Below, one piece after another: positions 41,450-49,017 of a DNA stretch of 64,000 bases (positions within the stretch are counted from its first letter, which is position 1; each line of letters opens with the position of its first letter). The notes under the pieces are model-generated. The model was given only the letters and a program-made list of their open reading frames with translations, did no database searches and was not told the origin of the DNA. The translations under genes and the position numbers were made by a program. Source of the DNA: Acidimangrovimonas pyrenivorans (GTDB taxonomy: Bacteria; Pseudomonadota; Alphaproteobacteria; Rhodobacterales; Rhodobacteraceae); the NCBI RefSeq assembly GCF_042643245.1, contig NZ_JBHRSK010000008.1, positions 62,001 through 126,000 of the forward strand. The letters run 5' to 3'.

Positions 41450-42220
41450 ATGAGCAAGCCCCTGATGGCCAAGGCGACCGCGGTCTGGCTGGTCGACAAC
41501 ACGACGCTGAGCTTCAAGCAGATCGCCGATTTCTGCGAGCTGCACGAGCTCGAGGTGCAGGGCATCGCCGATGGCGACGTCGCCGCCGGCGTCAAGGGCT
41601 TCGACCCGATCGCCAACAACCAGCTCGACCAGGCCGAGATCGACAAGGGCGAGGCCGACCCGCTCTACAAGCTCAAGCTGAAATACAACCCGGCCGCCGC
41701 CGGCGAGGAAAAGCGCCGCGGCCCGCGCTACACCCCGCTGTCGAAGCGCCAGGACCGGCCGAACGCGATCCTGTGGCTGGTCAAGTTCCACCCGGAACTG
41801 TCGGACGGCCAGATCGGCAAGCTGGTCGGCACCACCAAGCCGACGATCCAGTCGATCCGCGAGCGCACGCACTGGAACATCGCCAACATGCAGCCGATCG
41901 ACCCGGTCGCGCTGGGCCTGTGCAAGCAGACCGAGCTGGACGCCGCTGTCCAGCAGGCGGCGCGCAAGAAGGCCGCCGAGGGCGTGGTGATGTCGGATGA
42001 CGAGCGCCGCAAGCTGGTCTCGACCGAGCAGTCGCTGGGCATGGCGCCCGAGCCCAAGATCCCCTCGGCAATCGCCGGGCTGGAGACCTTCAGCCTGACC
42101 GGCGACGACGCTGAGGAAGAGGAAAAGGCGAACCCCGCAGACTTCTCGGACGCCGACAGCTTCTTCAACCTGCCGCATGGCGACGACGACGAGGATGAGG
42201 ACGAGGACGACAAGGCCTGA
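41450..42220 (+). CDS. trcR: Cell-cycle transcriptional regulator TrcR (DUF1013)
   Basis: 256 residues. The core LMAKATAVWLVDNTTLSFKQIADFCELH and RQDRPNAILWLVKFHPELSDGQIGKLVGTTKPTIQSIRERTHWN (read as RQDRPNAILWLVK, then GQIGKLVGTTKPTIQSIRERT) is DUF1013, an alphaproteobacterial regulator found with RNA polymerase and linked to cell-cycle transcription. The C-terminus is a long acidic tail (DDDEDEDEDDKA). ATG at 41450 has AAAGGA nine bases upstream; a GTG three codons earlier is possible. Its intrinsic terminator is split by the IS element that follows. Confidence 0.92.
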   Translation: MSKPLMAKATAVWLVDNTTLSFKQIADFCELHELEVQGIADGDVAAGVKGFDPIANNQLDQAEIDKGEADPLYKLKLKYNPAAAGEEKRRGPRYTPLSKRQDRPNAILWLVKFHPELSDGQIGKLVGTTKPTIQSIRERTHWNIANMQPIDPVALGLCKQTELDAAVQQAARKKAAEGVVMSDDERRKLVSTEQSLGMAPEPKIPSAIAGLETFSLTGDDAEEEEKANPADFSDADSFFNLPHGDDDEDEDEDDKA

Positions 42221-42258
42221 GGCCCGTCCCCGCCAACGAGACCCAAAGAGACAGAGCC

Positions 42259-42267
42259 CCGGCCTTG
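42259..42267. repeat. Target site duplication, left (CCGGCCTTG)
   Basis: Nine-base direct repeat directly outside the left inverted repeat; identical to 44160-44168. Confidence 0.88.
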
Positions 42268-42292
42268 CCAGCCCTTTGCAGTAAATGATGCA
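42268..42292. repeat. IS terminal inverted repeat, left
   Basis: Begins CCAGCCCTTTGCAGTAAATG; matches the reverse complement of 44135-44159 at 24 of 25 positions. Confidence 0.9.
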
Positions 42293-42304
42293 AAAAAACT
42301 TAGG

Positions 42305-42323
42305 TTGGCCAGATTTTGGCCAA
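42305..42323. promoter_or_regulatory. Palindrome upstream of the transposase gene
   Basis: TTGGCCA-N5-TGGCCAA, exact, about 50 bp before the transposase start, within the IS. Possible site for autoregulation or host control. Confidence 0.45.
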
Positions 42324-42371
42324 TCTATCCCTCGATAACCGCGAAATGTGGTGTTTTTCGAGAGGAAAATC

Positions 42372-44102
42372 ATGGCTGCTCTGCCGAAGAAATCTTCGCC
42401 AGCACTTCGGCGCAGATTGCCGTTCCCAAGTTTCGGGATCGACATCAACTTCTGCCGGAATCCGCAATGCGATCTCTTCGCAGAAGCACCTGATCCCTAT
42501 GACAAGAGAGGGAAATCTTCCGGAAAAGTCAAATCGAACCTACCTCGTGGGAGGGTGATCGGTTCGGGCGACGAGAAGACTTTCAAATGCGGGGCATGCG
42601 GTCAGTCGTCGATCATCAAGAACAACGGCGCGGTCGTGGAGGAATATCGGCGGCTGCGCGGACGCTTCCAGCCGGAGGCTCCGCGCGATGTGTGCCCCAA
42701 CGCCTCGTGTGAGAACCACGGGAAGCCTCTCACCCGGCACTCCGATCTTTACCGGAAATCCGGGCGCACCGCGAAGGGCGCGCAGCGTTGGAAATGTAAG
42801 TCATGCCTGACCTCTTTCTCCCTCGGATCGCGTATCCGCCGACAGCATCGAAGCAACTCGAACCGCGAGGTGCTCTGGATGATCACCAATGGTGTGCCGA
42901 TCTCGAAGATCAGCGATTTCACCGGGCTCTGCCCGCGTGATGTCTATCGTAAGATCGACTTCATCCACGACCGCGTCGTCGATCTCACGGCTCGCCGCGA
43001 AGGGAGTTTCGAAGGGGTCGATTGGACCCGTGTGGGCCGACGGTTCGCGACCGACTCGCAGACGCTGCACCTGAACTGGCCGAACAAGAAGACCCGGGCT
43101 CAGATCGCCGTGCAACACCTCTGCACGGCGCATGCCAACACAGGCTACATCATGGCCGCACACCTCGGCCTCGATCCGGGAATCGAACTCCCGGACATCG
43201 AAGCCCGGATGATGCAGGCGGGAGACTTCGCCCGTCCCCGAGCGTTTCGGAAACATGCCAGGGTCTGGTCGGAAACCGAGTTCAAGGCCTACCTCGACAA
43301 GATCACTGAGCATGTTGAGATCCACCCGATGGAAGCCCCGGACGTCGATCTGGATCTCCAACTCCCCCATCGAGGCGCCCTCATGCGCCAGGATGTGATG
43401 CAGCTCGCCCACGCGTTTCTTCTGCGCCACTTCCTCGGCAAGGGTGACGAGCGTTTCATCTTCGTCCTGGACGCCGACCCGGGACTCGCTCTGTCCTTCG
43501 TCTCGGCCTTCGCCGGCTGGGTGAAGCAGAAGAGGGCAGATGTCATCGTCATGCGTTTCGACAAGCACCAGTCCAACGACACGCGGAACAGGCTGGTCAC
43601 GGACGGCAAGCTCGCGCTCGAGTCGGCAACGGGCGTGAGCCAGGCGTCCTGGGCCGCCCTGAGCCCGAGGGAGCGGGAAGAACTGACCGACTTGGCGATC
43701 GAGGGGCTTCTGCGTGGCTACCAGCCCAGCGAGCCGTTCGAGTGGCCATTCCACACGAAGAGCGAACCTTACCGCCGCATCCGAATCCTCACTGACCGGT
43801 CAGACATGGCTCCGGATCGGCGTGCTCGCCTGATGCGTCTCGCGACGCTGAGGAGCGTCGATGCCTACTTCCACAAGGTTCGTTCAAACGTCAGGTTCGC
43901 CGCTCGACCCGCGCATACGCCGAGCGCCAACGGTCGCGCATGGGATCGGCATTACCTCTACAACCCCGAGACGATGTCGAAGATCATCGAGATCTATCGG
44001 TTCGCGCACAACTGGATGGGATCGTCAGCGACGAAGCAGACTCCCGCAATGAAGCTCGGGCTCGCCCGGGGCAAGATGCGCGCGAACGAGTTCTTCGAGT
44101 GA
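42372..44102 (+). CDS. Zinc-ribbon transposase of the IS
   Basis: 576 residues. The N-terminal half has four paired-cysteine knuckles: C28/C33, C73/C76, C108/C113 and C142/C145 (WKCKSC), then a helix-turn-helix-like stretch ITNGVPISKISDFTGLCPRDVYRK (about 171-194, split here as ITNGVPISKISDF and TGLCPRDVYRK), as in IS1 InsA. The catalytic half has candidate acidic residues D228 (ATDSQ), D367 or D369 (FVLDADPG), and a late acidic position near 497 (RSVDAYFHKVRSN). The end QTPAMKLGLARGKM is transposase-like. DDE assignment is inference. ATG at 42372 has GAGAGG six bases upstream; an in-frame GTG at 42348 is less likely. Confidence 0.85.
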   Translation: MAALPKKSSPALRRRLPFPSFGIDINFCRNPQCDLFAEAPDPYDKRGKSSGKVKSNLPRGRVIGSGDEKTFKCGACGQSSIIKNNGAVVEEYRRLRGRFQPEAPRDVCPNASCENHGKPLTRHSDLYRKSGRTAKGAQRWKCKSCLTSFSLGSRIRRQHRSNSNREVLWMITNGVPISKISDFTGLCPRDVYRKIDFIHDRVVDLTARREGSFEGVDWTRVGRRFATDSQTLHLNWPNKKTRAQIAVQHLCTAHANTGYIMAAHLGLDPGIELPDIEARMMQAGDFARPRAFRKHARVWSETEFKAYLDKITEHVEIHPMEAPDVDLDLQLPHRGALMRQDVMQLAHAFLLRHFLGKGDERFIFVLDADPGLALSFVSAFAGWVKQKRADVIVMRFDKHQSNDTRNRLVTDGKLALESATGVSQASWAALSPREREELTDLAIEGLLRGYQPSEPFEWPFHTKSEPYRRIRILTDRSDMAPDRRARLMRLATLRSVDAYFHKVRSNVRFAARPAHTPSANGRAWDRHYLYNPETMSKIIEIYRFAHNWMGSSATKQTPAMKLGLARGKMRANEFFE

Positions 44103-44134
44103 TCAAGTAGAACAGCCGCCGATTACTCGACGGC

Positions 44135-44159
44135 TGCACCATTTACTGCAAAGGGCTGG
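44135..44159. repeat. IS terminal inverted repeat, right
   Basis: Ends ATTTACTGCAAAGGGCTGG. Just inside the element, CAGCCG/CGGCTG (44113-44136) forms a hairpin after the transposase stop. Confidence 0.9.
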
Positions 44160-44168
44160 CCGGCCTTG
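44160..44168. repeat. Target site duplication, right (CCGGCCTTG)
   Basis: Nine-base direct repeat directly outside the right inverted repeat; identical to 42259-42267. Confidence 0.88.
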
Positions 44169-44227
44169 GTCGGGGCTTTTTCCTTGCGCGTTGCAGGGCG
44201 GGGCGCTGCCCCCGTCGCCCGGGCGTG

Positions 44228-44260
44228 ACCCTCCCGGGATATTTTCACTCAGGTGAAAGG
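44228..44260 (+). repeat. GGATATTT-type repeat
   Basis: ACCCTCCCGGGATATTTT (44228-44245) followed by CACTCAGGTGAAAGG. Member of the same family as those at 23138, 26257, 27255, 27311 and 28150. Lies after the arsR-like gene's stop. Confidence 0.65.
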
Positions 44261-44273
44261 GGGACGCGGCGGC

Positions 44274-44645
44274 TCAGGGCGCGTCCGGGGCGGGCCCGTC
44301 CTGCGGGGGCGCGTCGCGCTCGATCTCGGCCAGCTCCGTCGCCAGGAAGCGTTCGAAGGCGTCGAGGTTGACCGGTTCGAACTGGCCGAAGCCCTGCATC
44401 CAAACCGAGGCGGCGCGCAGGGCGTCGGGTTCCAGCTTGCACCATTTCACCCTGCCGCGTTTCTCTTGGCTGATCAGCCCGGCGCCGGCGAGGATGCCGA
44501 GATGTTTCGAGATCGCCGCCAGCGACATCTCAAAGGGCGCGGCGACGTCGGTGACGGCCATGTCGTCCTCGAGCAACATCGTCAGGATCGCCCGGCGGGT
44601 CGGGTCGGCAAGGGCGGCGAAGACGTCGTCGAGGCTCTGGGACAT
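44274..44645 (-). CDS. ArsR-family repressor, SdpR-like
   Basis: 123 residues. Winged HTH with LDDVFAALADPTRRAILTML, FEMSLAAISKHLGILAGAGLI and QEKRGRVKWCKLEP, the metal-site-free SdpR/YczB pattern. The C-terminus has a helix then a Pro/Asp tail. A short palindrome sits 30 bp upstream of its start. A polyketide-cyclase (SRPBCC) partner, often adjacent to such regulators, is not seen here. Confidence 0.88.
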   Translation of the reverse strand: MSQSLDDVFAALADPTRRAILTMLLEDDMAVTDVAAPFEMSLAAISKHLGILAGAGLISQEKRGRVKWCKLEPDALRAASVWMQGFGQFEPVNLDAFERFLATELAEIERDAPPQDGPAPDAP

Positions 44646-44675
44646 GAGGTCTTGTCGCGCCGGGCCGTGCGATCG

Positions 44676-44691
44676 TCAACCATACGGTTGA
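44676..44691. promoter_or_regulatory. Likely ArsR-type operator
   Basis: TCAACC-ATAC-GGTTGA, a perfect palindrome 30 bp before the arsR-like start; the CAACC/GGTTG half-sites are the form seen for SdpR-like ArsR proteins. Confidence 0.6.
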
Positions 44692-44813
44692 ATATCGCAT
44701 ATGCGGCAAAACCGGCCCCGGATCGGTGCGCGGCCGCCGCGCACTCTGTCGCGCTTGCGTTAACCCTCTGATATGCAGTGATAAAACAATTGCGCTCTCG
44801 GCTTCGTGACTGC

Positions 44814-44842
44814 TTGACTCGGAGAGGGCCCGTCCGTAGGTT
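44814..44842 (+). promoter_or_regulatory. Promoter of the atp operon
   Basis: TTGACT (44814-44819), 17-bp spacer, TAGGTT (44837-44842), then a 29-nt leader to atpI. Confidence 0.5.
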
Positions 44843-44871
44843 CCGCCCGACTGTCCGCGAGGCGTGTTTTC

Positions 44872-45204
44872 ATGGTCGAAAACGACGAAAAAGAGCGTCT
44901 GCAGCGGTTTGAGGAGCGGCTGGCGAAAGCCAAGCAGACGACCGCCCCCAAGCCGACCGCGGCAACCGACATGGGCAAGGCCTCGACCGCCTGGCGCATG
45001 ATAACAGAGCTCGTGGCCGGCATCGGGATCGGCTTCGGCATCGGGTACGGGCTGGACAGCCTCTTCGGCACGATGCCGTTGTTCCTGGTGCTGTTCATAT
45101 TCTTTGGCTTCGCGGCCGGCATCAAGGTGATGCTGCGAACGGCGGCGGAGCTGAATACGGAAACAGGGGCGGCAGAGAAGGCCGCCGAAGACGAAGGGGA
45201 CTGA
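44872..45204 (+). CDS. atpI: ATP synthase protein I
   Basis: 110 residues. Charged N-terminus, then the AtpI core KASTAWRMITELVAGIGIGFGIGYGLD (read as WRMITELVAGIGIGFGIGYG) and a second membrane segment FLVLFIFFGFAAGIKVMLR. Helps assemble or insert the c-ring in some bacteria. First gene of the F0 operon, 3 bp before atpB. Confidence 0.92.
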   Translation: MVENDEKERLQRFEERLAKAKQTTAPKPTAATDMGKASTAWRMITELVAGIGIGFGIGYGLDSLFGTMPLFLVLFIFFGFAAGIKVMLRTAAELNTETGAAEKAAEDEGD

Positions 45205-45207
45205 GGC

Positions 45208-45954
45208 GTGGCGGAACAGGAATCGGGCGCTCTGGCACTTCATCCGATGGCGCAGTTCGAGGTGCATCCGCTGTTCGGCGGCACCGAGATCCACTGGTAC
45301 ACGCCGACCAACGTGACGCTGTGGATGGGCGTCGCCGTCCTGGCCGTGTTCCTGCTGCTGGTCGTCGGCTCGCGCGGCCGCGCGATCATCCCGTCGCGGG
45401 GCCAGTCGCTGGGCGAAGTGGTCTACGGCTTCGTCTACAAGATGGTCGAGGACGTCGCCGGCAAGGACGGCGTCAAGTTCTTCCCCTACGTGATGACGAT
45501 CTTCATGTTCATCGTCTTCGCCAACTCGCTCAGCCTGATCCCGATGAGCTTTGCCACCACCAGCCATTTCGCCGTCACCGGCGTGCTGGCGATCCTGGTC
45601 TTCGTCTCGGTCACCGCGATCGGCTTCGTGCGCCACGGCGTCGGCTTCCTCGGCCTGTTTTGGGTCAGCGCCGCGCCGCTGCCGCTGCGGCCGATCCTCG
45701 CCATCATCGAGGTGATTTCCTACTTCGTGCGTCCGGTCAGCCACTCCGTCCGACTTGCGGGCAACATGATGGCCGGTCACGCGGTGATGGAGGTCTTCGC
45801 CGGCTTCGCCGCCGTCGCGCTGATCTCGCCGCTCTCGGTCGTCGCGATCACCGCCATGTATGGCCTCGAGGTCATGGTGGCGATCGTCCAGGCCTATGTC
45901 TTCACGATCCTGACCTGCGTCTACCTGAAGGATGCGCTGCATCCGGCCCACTAA
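45208..45954 (+). CDS. atpB: ATP synthase F0 subunit a
   Basis: 248 residues, five to six membrane helices. FEVHPLFGGTEIHWYTPTN at the start; the essential arginine of the proton path is in SHSVRLAGNMMAGH (near residue 180). Alphaproteobacterial length. GTG start three bases after the atpI stop. Confidence 0.96.
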   Translation: MAEQESGALALHPMAQFEVHPLFGGTEIHWYTPTNVTLWMGVAVLAVFLLLVVGSRGRAIIPSRGQSLGEVVYGFVYKMVEDVAGKDGVKFFPYVMTIFMFIVFANSLSLIPMSFATTSHFAVTGVLAILVFVSVTAIGFVRHGVGFLGLFWVSAAPLPLRPILAIIEVISYFVRPVSHSVRLAGNMMAGHAVMEVFAGFAAVALISPLSVVAITAMYGLEVMVAIVQAYVFTILTCVYLKDALHPAH

Positions 45955-45998
45955 GGATCGGGTCCGAAACCTACCTATCTTTTCCAAAGGAGAGAACC

Positions 45999-46238
45999 AT
46001 GGAACTTCTTGCTGCTGCGGCGCTTGGCAAATACATCGGTGCGGGTCTGGCCGGTATCGGCTCGGGCGTGTCGGCCATCGGCGTTGGCCTCGTTGCCGGC
46101 AACTTCCTGTCGGGCGCGCTGCGCAACCCGTCGGCTGCTGGTGGCCAGACCGCCATGCTGTTCATCGGCATCGCCTTCGCCGAAGCGCTCGGGATCTTCT
46201 CGTTCCTGGTCGCCCTGCTGCTGATGTTCGCGGTCTGA
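45999..46238 (+). CDS. atpE: ATP synthase F0 subunit c
   Basis: 79 residues, hairpin of two helices. GAGLAGIGSGVSAIGVGLVAG glycine-rich first helix (written in part: GAGLAGIGSGVSAIG), loop RNPSA, proton-carrying glutamate E62 in GIAFAEALGIF. AAAGGAGAG before the ATG. Confidence 0.97.
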   Translation: MELLAAAALGKYIGAGLAGIGSGVSAIGVGLVAGNFLSGALRNPSAAGGQTAMLFIGIAFAEALGIFSFLVALLLMFAV

Positions 46239-46315
46239 TCCTGACACGCCTTGCATGTGACCGGGTGGGCCAGGCGGCCCGTCCGGTCCCGTCTTGAAGG
46301 TTCCAGGAGGAAGAC

Positions 46316-46858
46316 ATGGCGACAGAAGCGCATGACGCGATGGCCGGCGCCGGGGCAGCCGCCCACGGTCCCGCCATGCCGCAGCTCGATTTCAGCACCT
46401 ACGCCAACCAGATCTTCTGGCTGGTGATCGCGCTGGTGGCGATCTACCTGATCCTGACGCGCGTCGCGCTGCCGCGGATCGGGTCGGTCCTGGCCGAGCG
46501 CAAGGGCACGATCACCAACGACATCGCCGCGGCGGAAGAGCTGAAGATGAAGGCTCTGGACGCCGAGAAGGCCTATAACAAGGCGCTGGCCGATGCCCGC
46601 AGCGAAGCGGCGCGGATCGTCGCCGAGGCCAAGGCCGAGATCCAGCAGGACCTCGACGCGGCCACGGCCAAGGCCGATGCCGAGATCTTCGCCAAGGCGG
46701 CGGAATCGGAGCGGCGGATCGCCGAGATCCGGGAAAACACGCTTGAAAGCGTGACCGAGGTGGCCAAGGACACCGCCAAGGAGATCGTCTCGGTGCTCGG
46801 CGGCAAGGCCGACGCGCGCTCGGTCACGGCGGCGATCAATGCCCGGCTGAAAGGATAA
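46316..46858 (+). CDS. atpF': ATP synthase F0 subunit b'
   Basis: 180 residues. A hydrophobic helix (YANQIFWLVIALVAIYLIL, residues 29-47) near a His/Ala-rich N-terminus, then a long charged coiled coil. The MPQLDFSTYANQIFWL phrase marks the b' form of photosynthetic and alphaproteobacterial enzymes (also named AtpG or AtpX). Pairs with b in the peripheral stalk. Confidence 0.93.
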   Translation: MATEAHDAMAGAGAAAHGPAMPQLDFSTYANQIFWLVIALVAIYLILTRVALPRIGSVLAERKGTITNDIAAAEELKMKALDAEKAYNKALADARSEAARIVAEAKAEIQQDLDAATAKADAEIFAKAAESERRIAEIRENTLESVTEVAKDTAKEIVSVLGGKADARSVTAAINARLKG

Positions 46859-46862
46859 GGCA

Positions 46863-47420
46863 ATGAAAAAGCTTACCCTTCTTGCCATCCTCGCGGCCTC
46901 GCCGGCATTCGCCGCCGAAGAGGGCCCGTTCTTCTCGCTGCACAATCCGAACTTGATCGTTCTGATTTCCTTCCTGATCTTCCTGGGCATCCTGACCTAT
47001 TTCAAGGTGCCGGGGATGATCGGCGGGATGCTCGACAAGCGCGCCGACCAGATCCGCAAGGACCTGGACGAGGCGCGGGCGCTGCGCGAGGAGGCCCAGA
47101 CCATCCTGGCCTCCTACGAGCGCAAGCAGAAAGAGGTCCAGGCCCAGGCCGAGCGCATCGTCGCGACCGCCAAGGCCGAGGCCGAAGCTGCGGCCGAGCA
47201 GGCCAAGGCCGATCTGGAAGCCTCGATCGCGCGCCGTCTGGCCGCGGCCGACGAGCAGATCGAGTCGGCCGAGAAGAGCGCCCTGCGCGAGGTTCGCGAC
47301 CGGGCGGTCGCCGTGGCGGTGGCCGCGGCCGGCGACGTTATGGCCAAGCAACTGGCCAAGGAAGGCGCCGACACCCTGATCGACTCGTCGATCAAGGAGG
47401 TCGAGACCCGGCTGCACTGA
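46863..47420 (+). CDS. atpF: ATP synthase F0 subunit b
   Basis: 185 residues. Short signal-like start (MKKLTLLAILAASPAFAAEE), a membrane segment LIVLISFLIFLGILTYF, then Ala/Glu/Lys-rich coiled coil with the ERIVATAKAEAEAAAEQAK stretch. Four bases after the b' gene. Last gene of the operon; F1 genes are elsewhere, as in related bacteria. Confidence 0.95.
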   Translation: MKKLTLLAILAASPAFAAEEGPFFSLHNPNLIVLISFLIFLGILTYFKVPGMIGGMLDKRADQIRKDLDEARALREEAQTILASYERKQKEVQAQAERIVATAKAEAEAAAEQAKADLEASIARRLAAADEQIESAEKSALREVRDRAVAVAVAAAGDVMAKQLAKEGADTLIDSSIKEVETRLH

Positions 47421-47446
47421 GCCGCGGGACAGTGAAAGATCGAGGA

Positions 47447-47475
47447 ACCCGGCCCCTGAGGCCGGGTTTTTCGTT
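47447..47475 (+). terminator. Intrinsic terminator of the atp F0 operon
   Basis: ACCCGGCC-CCTGA-GGCCGGGT stem (47447-47467) followed by TTTTTCGTTT, 27 bp after atpF. Confidence 0.88.
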
Positions 47476-47617
47476 TGGGGAACATGCCCCGCCCACGGCC
47501 CGGCGCTCGCCCGGCGCTTTCAGCTTGTTTGCGGGCGTTCTGGTTCGTGTTCCAATGGCGCCTCAGGCTGCCTTGGCCGAGACGGTCCCTCACCGCCCCT
47601 CAGCTCGCCGCTGAGGC

Positions 47618-48268
47618 CTATTCCAGCCCGGAGATGATCGCCCTCAGGGTCTCGATGCCCGTGCCCTTCTCCGATGAGGTCAGGACGATCTCGGGATAGG
47701 CGGCGGGGTGCTTGGCCAGCTTGCCGCGTACCTGCCCCAGCACCTTCTCGCGCTCCTTGAGGCTGATCTTGTCGGCCTTGGTCATCACCACCTGGAAGGT
47801 GACGGCCGAGCTGTCCAGCAGCCCCATGATCTCCTCGTCGACATCTTTGACGCCGTGGCGGCTGTCGATCAGGACGAAGGCCCGGCGCAGGGTGGCGCGG
47901 CCGGCGAGGTAGCTTTTCAACAGCGCCTGCCATTTCGCCACCACCGCCACCGGCGCCTGGGCGAAGCCGTAGCCGGGCAGGTCGACGAGGTAGCGGGCGT
48001 CGCCGAGGGTGAAGAAGTTGATCTCCTGCGTCCGCCCCGGCGTGTTCGAGGCCCGGGCCAGCGCCTTGCGGCCGGTCAGCGCGTTGATCAGGCTCGACTT
48101 GCCGACATTCGAGCGGCCGGCGAAGCAGACCTCGACACGGTCGGCGGGCGGCAGGCCGTCCATGGCGACGACGCCCTTGAGGAAGTCGACCGGCCCGGCG
48201 AAGAGCAGCCGGCCACGCTCGCGCGATGCCTCGTCCGGTTCCTCGGCCAGCGGGAAGGGCAGCTCCAT
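47618..48268 (-). CDS. engB: Ribosome biogenesis GTPase YsxC/EngB
   Basis: 216 residues. G1 GRSNVGKSS, G2 region SNTPGRTQEINFF, G3 DLPGYGFA, G4 TKAD, G5 TSSEKGTG. Acts in 50S subunit assembly. ATG overlaps the stop of the MOSC gene by one base (TGATG), so translation is coupled. Last gene of a leftward cluster from rpmH. Confidence 0.95.
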   Translation of the reverse strand: MELPFPLAEEPDEASRERGRLLFAGPVDFLKGVVAMDGLPPADRVEVCFAGRSNVGKSSLINALTGRKALARASNTPGRTQEINFFTLGDARYLVDLPGYGFAQAPVAVVAKWQALLKSYLAGRATLRRAFVLIDSRHGVKDVDEEIMGLLDSSAVTFQVVMTKADKISLKEREKVLGQVRGKLAKHPAAYPEIVLTSSEKGTGIETLRAIISGLE

Positions 48269-49017
48269 CACAGCACCTCGACAGTCAGGCCGGGGGCGAT
48301 CGCGCCGCCCGTCACCACGGTGGCATAGATGCCGAAATCCTGCGCCCCGGTCAGGGCCGAGAGGCCGCCAAGCGTGTCGGCATCCACATGGCCGGTCTCG
48401 GGATTGGCGGTGGTCGCCTTGCAGCGGGTGATGCGCTGTTCGACCTTCAGAACCGCGTCGCCGATCTTCAGTTCGCGGCCGACAAGGCCGAACTCGGCCC
48501 AGGGTTCCCAGCCGTCGATCCAGAGATTGCCGCGCCAGCGGTGCAGCGAAAGCTCCTGGCCCAGATGCCCGGTCAGCGCCCGGTTGGAGGCAAGGTTGAG
48601 GATCGCGACGGAAGGGAAGGGGCTGTCGGTCATGCCGCGGCCCGGCGCGCGGGTCAGGGCGGTGGACTGCGCCCGGCCCTCGGGCATCAGCGGCCGGACC
48701 CAGCTCAGGAAGGCCTCGGCCTCGGTTTCCGGGTCGAAGCTGATCTCGGGGCGATCGGGATGGGTCAGGGTGACCCGCCCGCTCGTTTCGTCCAGGGTGG
48801 CGGCGATGGCCATCAGTTGCGGCGCCTTGGCGCCGCGGCTGAAGTTGACGCATCTCGCCCAGCCCATCGGCGCGGGCAGCTTCGCCGCCTCATGCGCCAC
48901 CGCCCAGTGCCGGTCCCAGGGCAGGCAGGCCCCCGCCGAAAGCACAACGGACGCGAGAGCCTCGCGTCCGTGTGCCTTGATCGGGTGGCGGAAGATATGG
49001 GCGAGCGTGCCGCTCAT
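48268..49017 (-). CDS. MOSC domain protein
   Basis: 249 residues. N-terminal MOSC beta-barrel (MSGTLAHIFRHPIKAHGREAL) and a MOSC core with LHRWRGNLWIDGWEPWAE, KVEQRITRCKATTANPETG, where the conserved cysteine (RCKAT) resembles the site used in molybdenum-cofactor sulfuration proteins. The ATG overlaps the yidC stop (ATGA) and its stop overlaps engB, so three genes are translationally linked. Substrate unknown; likely sulfur or Moco-related. Confidence 0.88.
   Translation of the reverse strand: MSGTLAHIFRHPIKAHGREALASVVLSAGACLPWDRHWAVAHEAAKLPAPMGWARCVNFSRGAKAPQLMAIAATLDETSGRVTLTHPDRPEISFDPETEAEAFLSWVRPLMPEGRAQSTALTRAPGRGMTDSPFPSVAILNLASNRALTGHLGQELSLHRWRGNLWIDGWEPWAEFGLVGRELKIGDAVLKVEQRITRCKATTANPETGHVDADTLGGLSALTGAQDFGIYATVVTGGAIAPGLTVEVL

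Larger units (their letters stand above)
42268..44159 (+). mobile_element. Complete insertion sequence, 1892 bp, family unassigned
   Basis: Bounded by 25-bp terminal inverted repeats (42268-42292, 44135-44159, one mismatch) and flanked by 9-bp direct repeats. Carries one transposase gene of 576 codons. By eye its base composition is lower in G+C than the neighbourhood, notably in 42280-42370, pointing to acquisition from elsewhere. The matching duplication and intact gene suggest a fairly recent, possibly active insertion. Family is not certain: the zinc-ribbon plus HTH transposase and 9-bp duplication recall IS1/IS1595-like elements, but the protein is longer. Confidence 0.9.
42255..44182 (+). 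terminator. trcR terminator split by an insertion sequence
   Basis: Left stem AGCCCCG lies at 42255-42261 and right stem CGGGGCT at 44171-44177 with a TTTTT run. Removing 42268-44159 and one copy of the 9-bp duplication rejoins them as AGCCCCG-GCCTTGGT-CGGGGCT followed by T residues, a normal intrinsic terminator 35 bp after trcR. The insertion point is in the loop. Confidence 0.85.

Noticed and set aside
42305..42323. Palindrome as the IS outer boundary
   Set aside because: The true ends are fixed by the matching 25-bp inverted repeats and the 9-bp duplication farther out.
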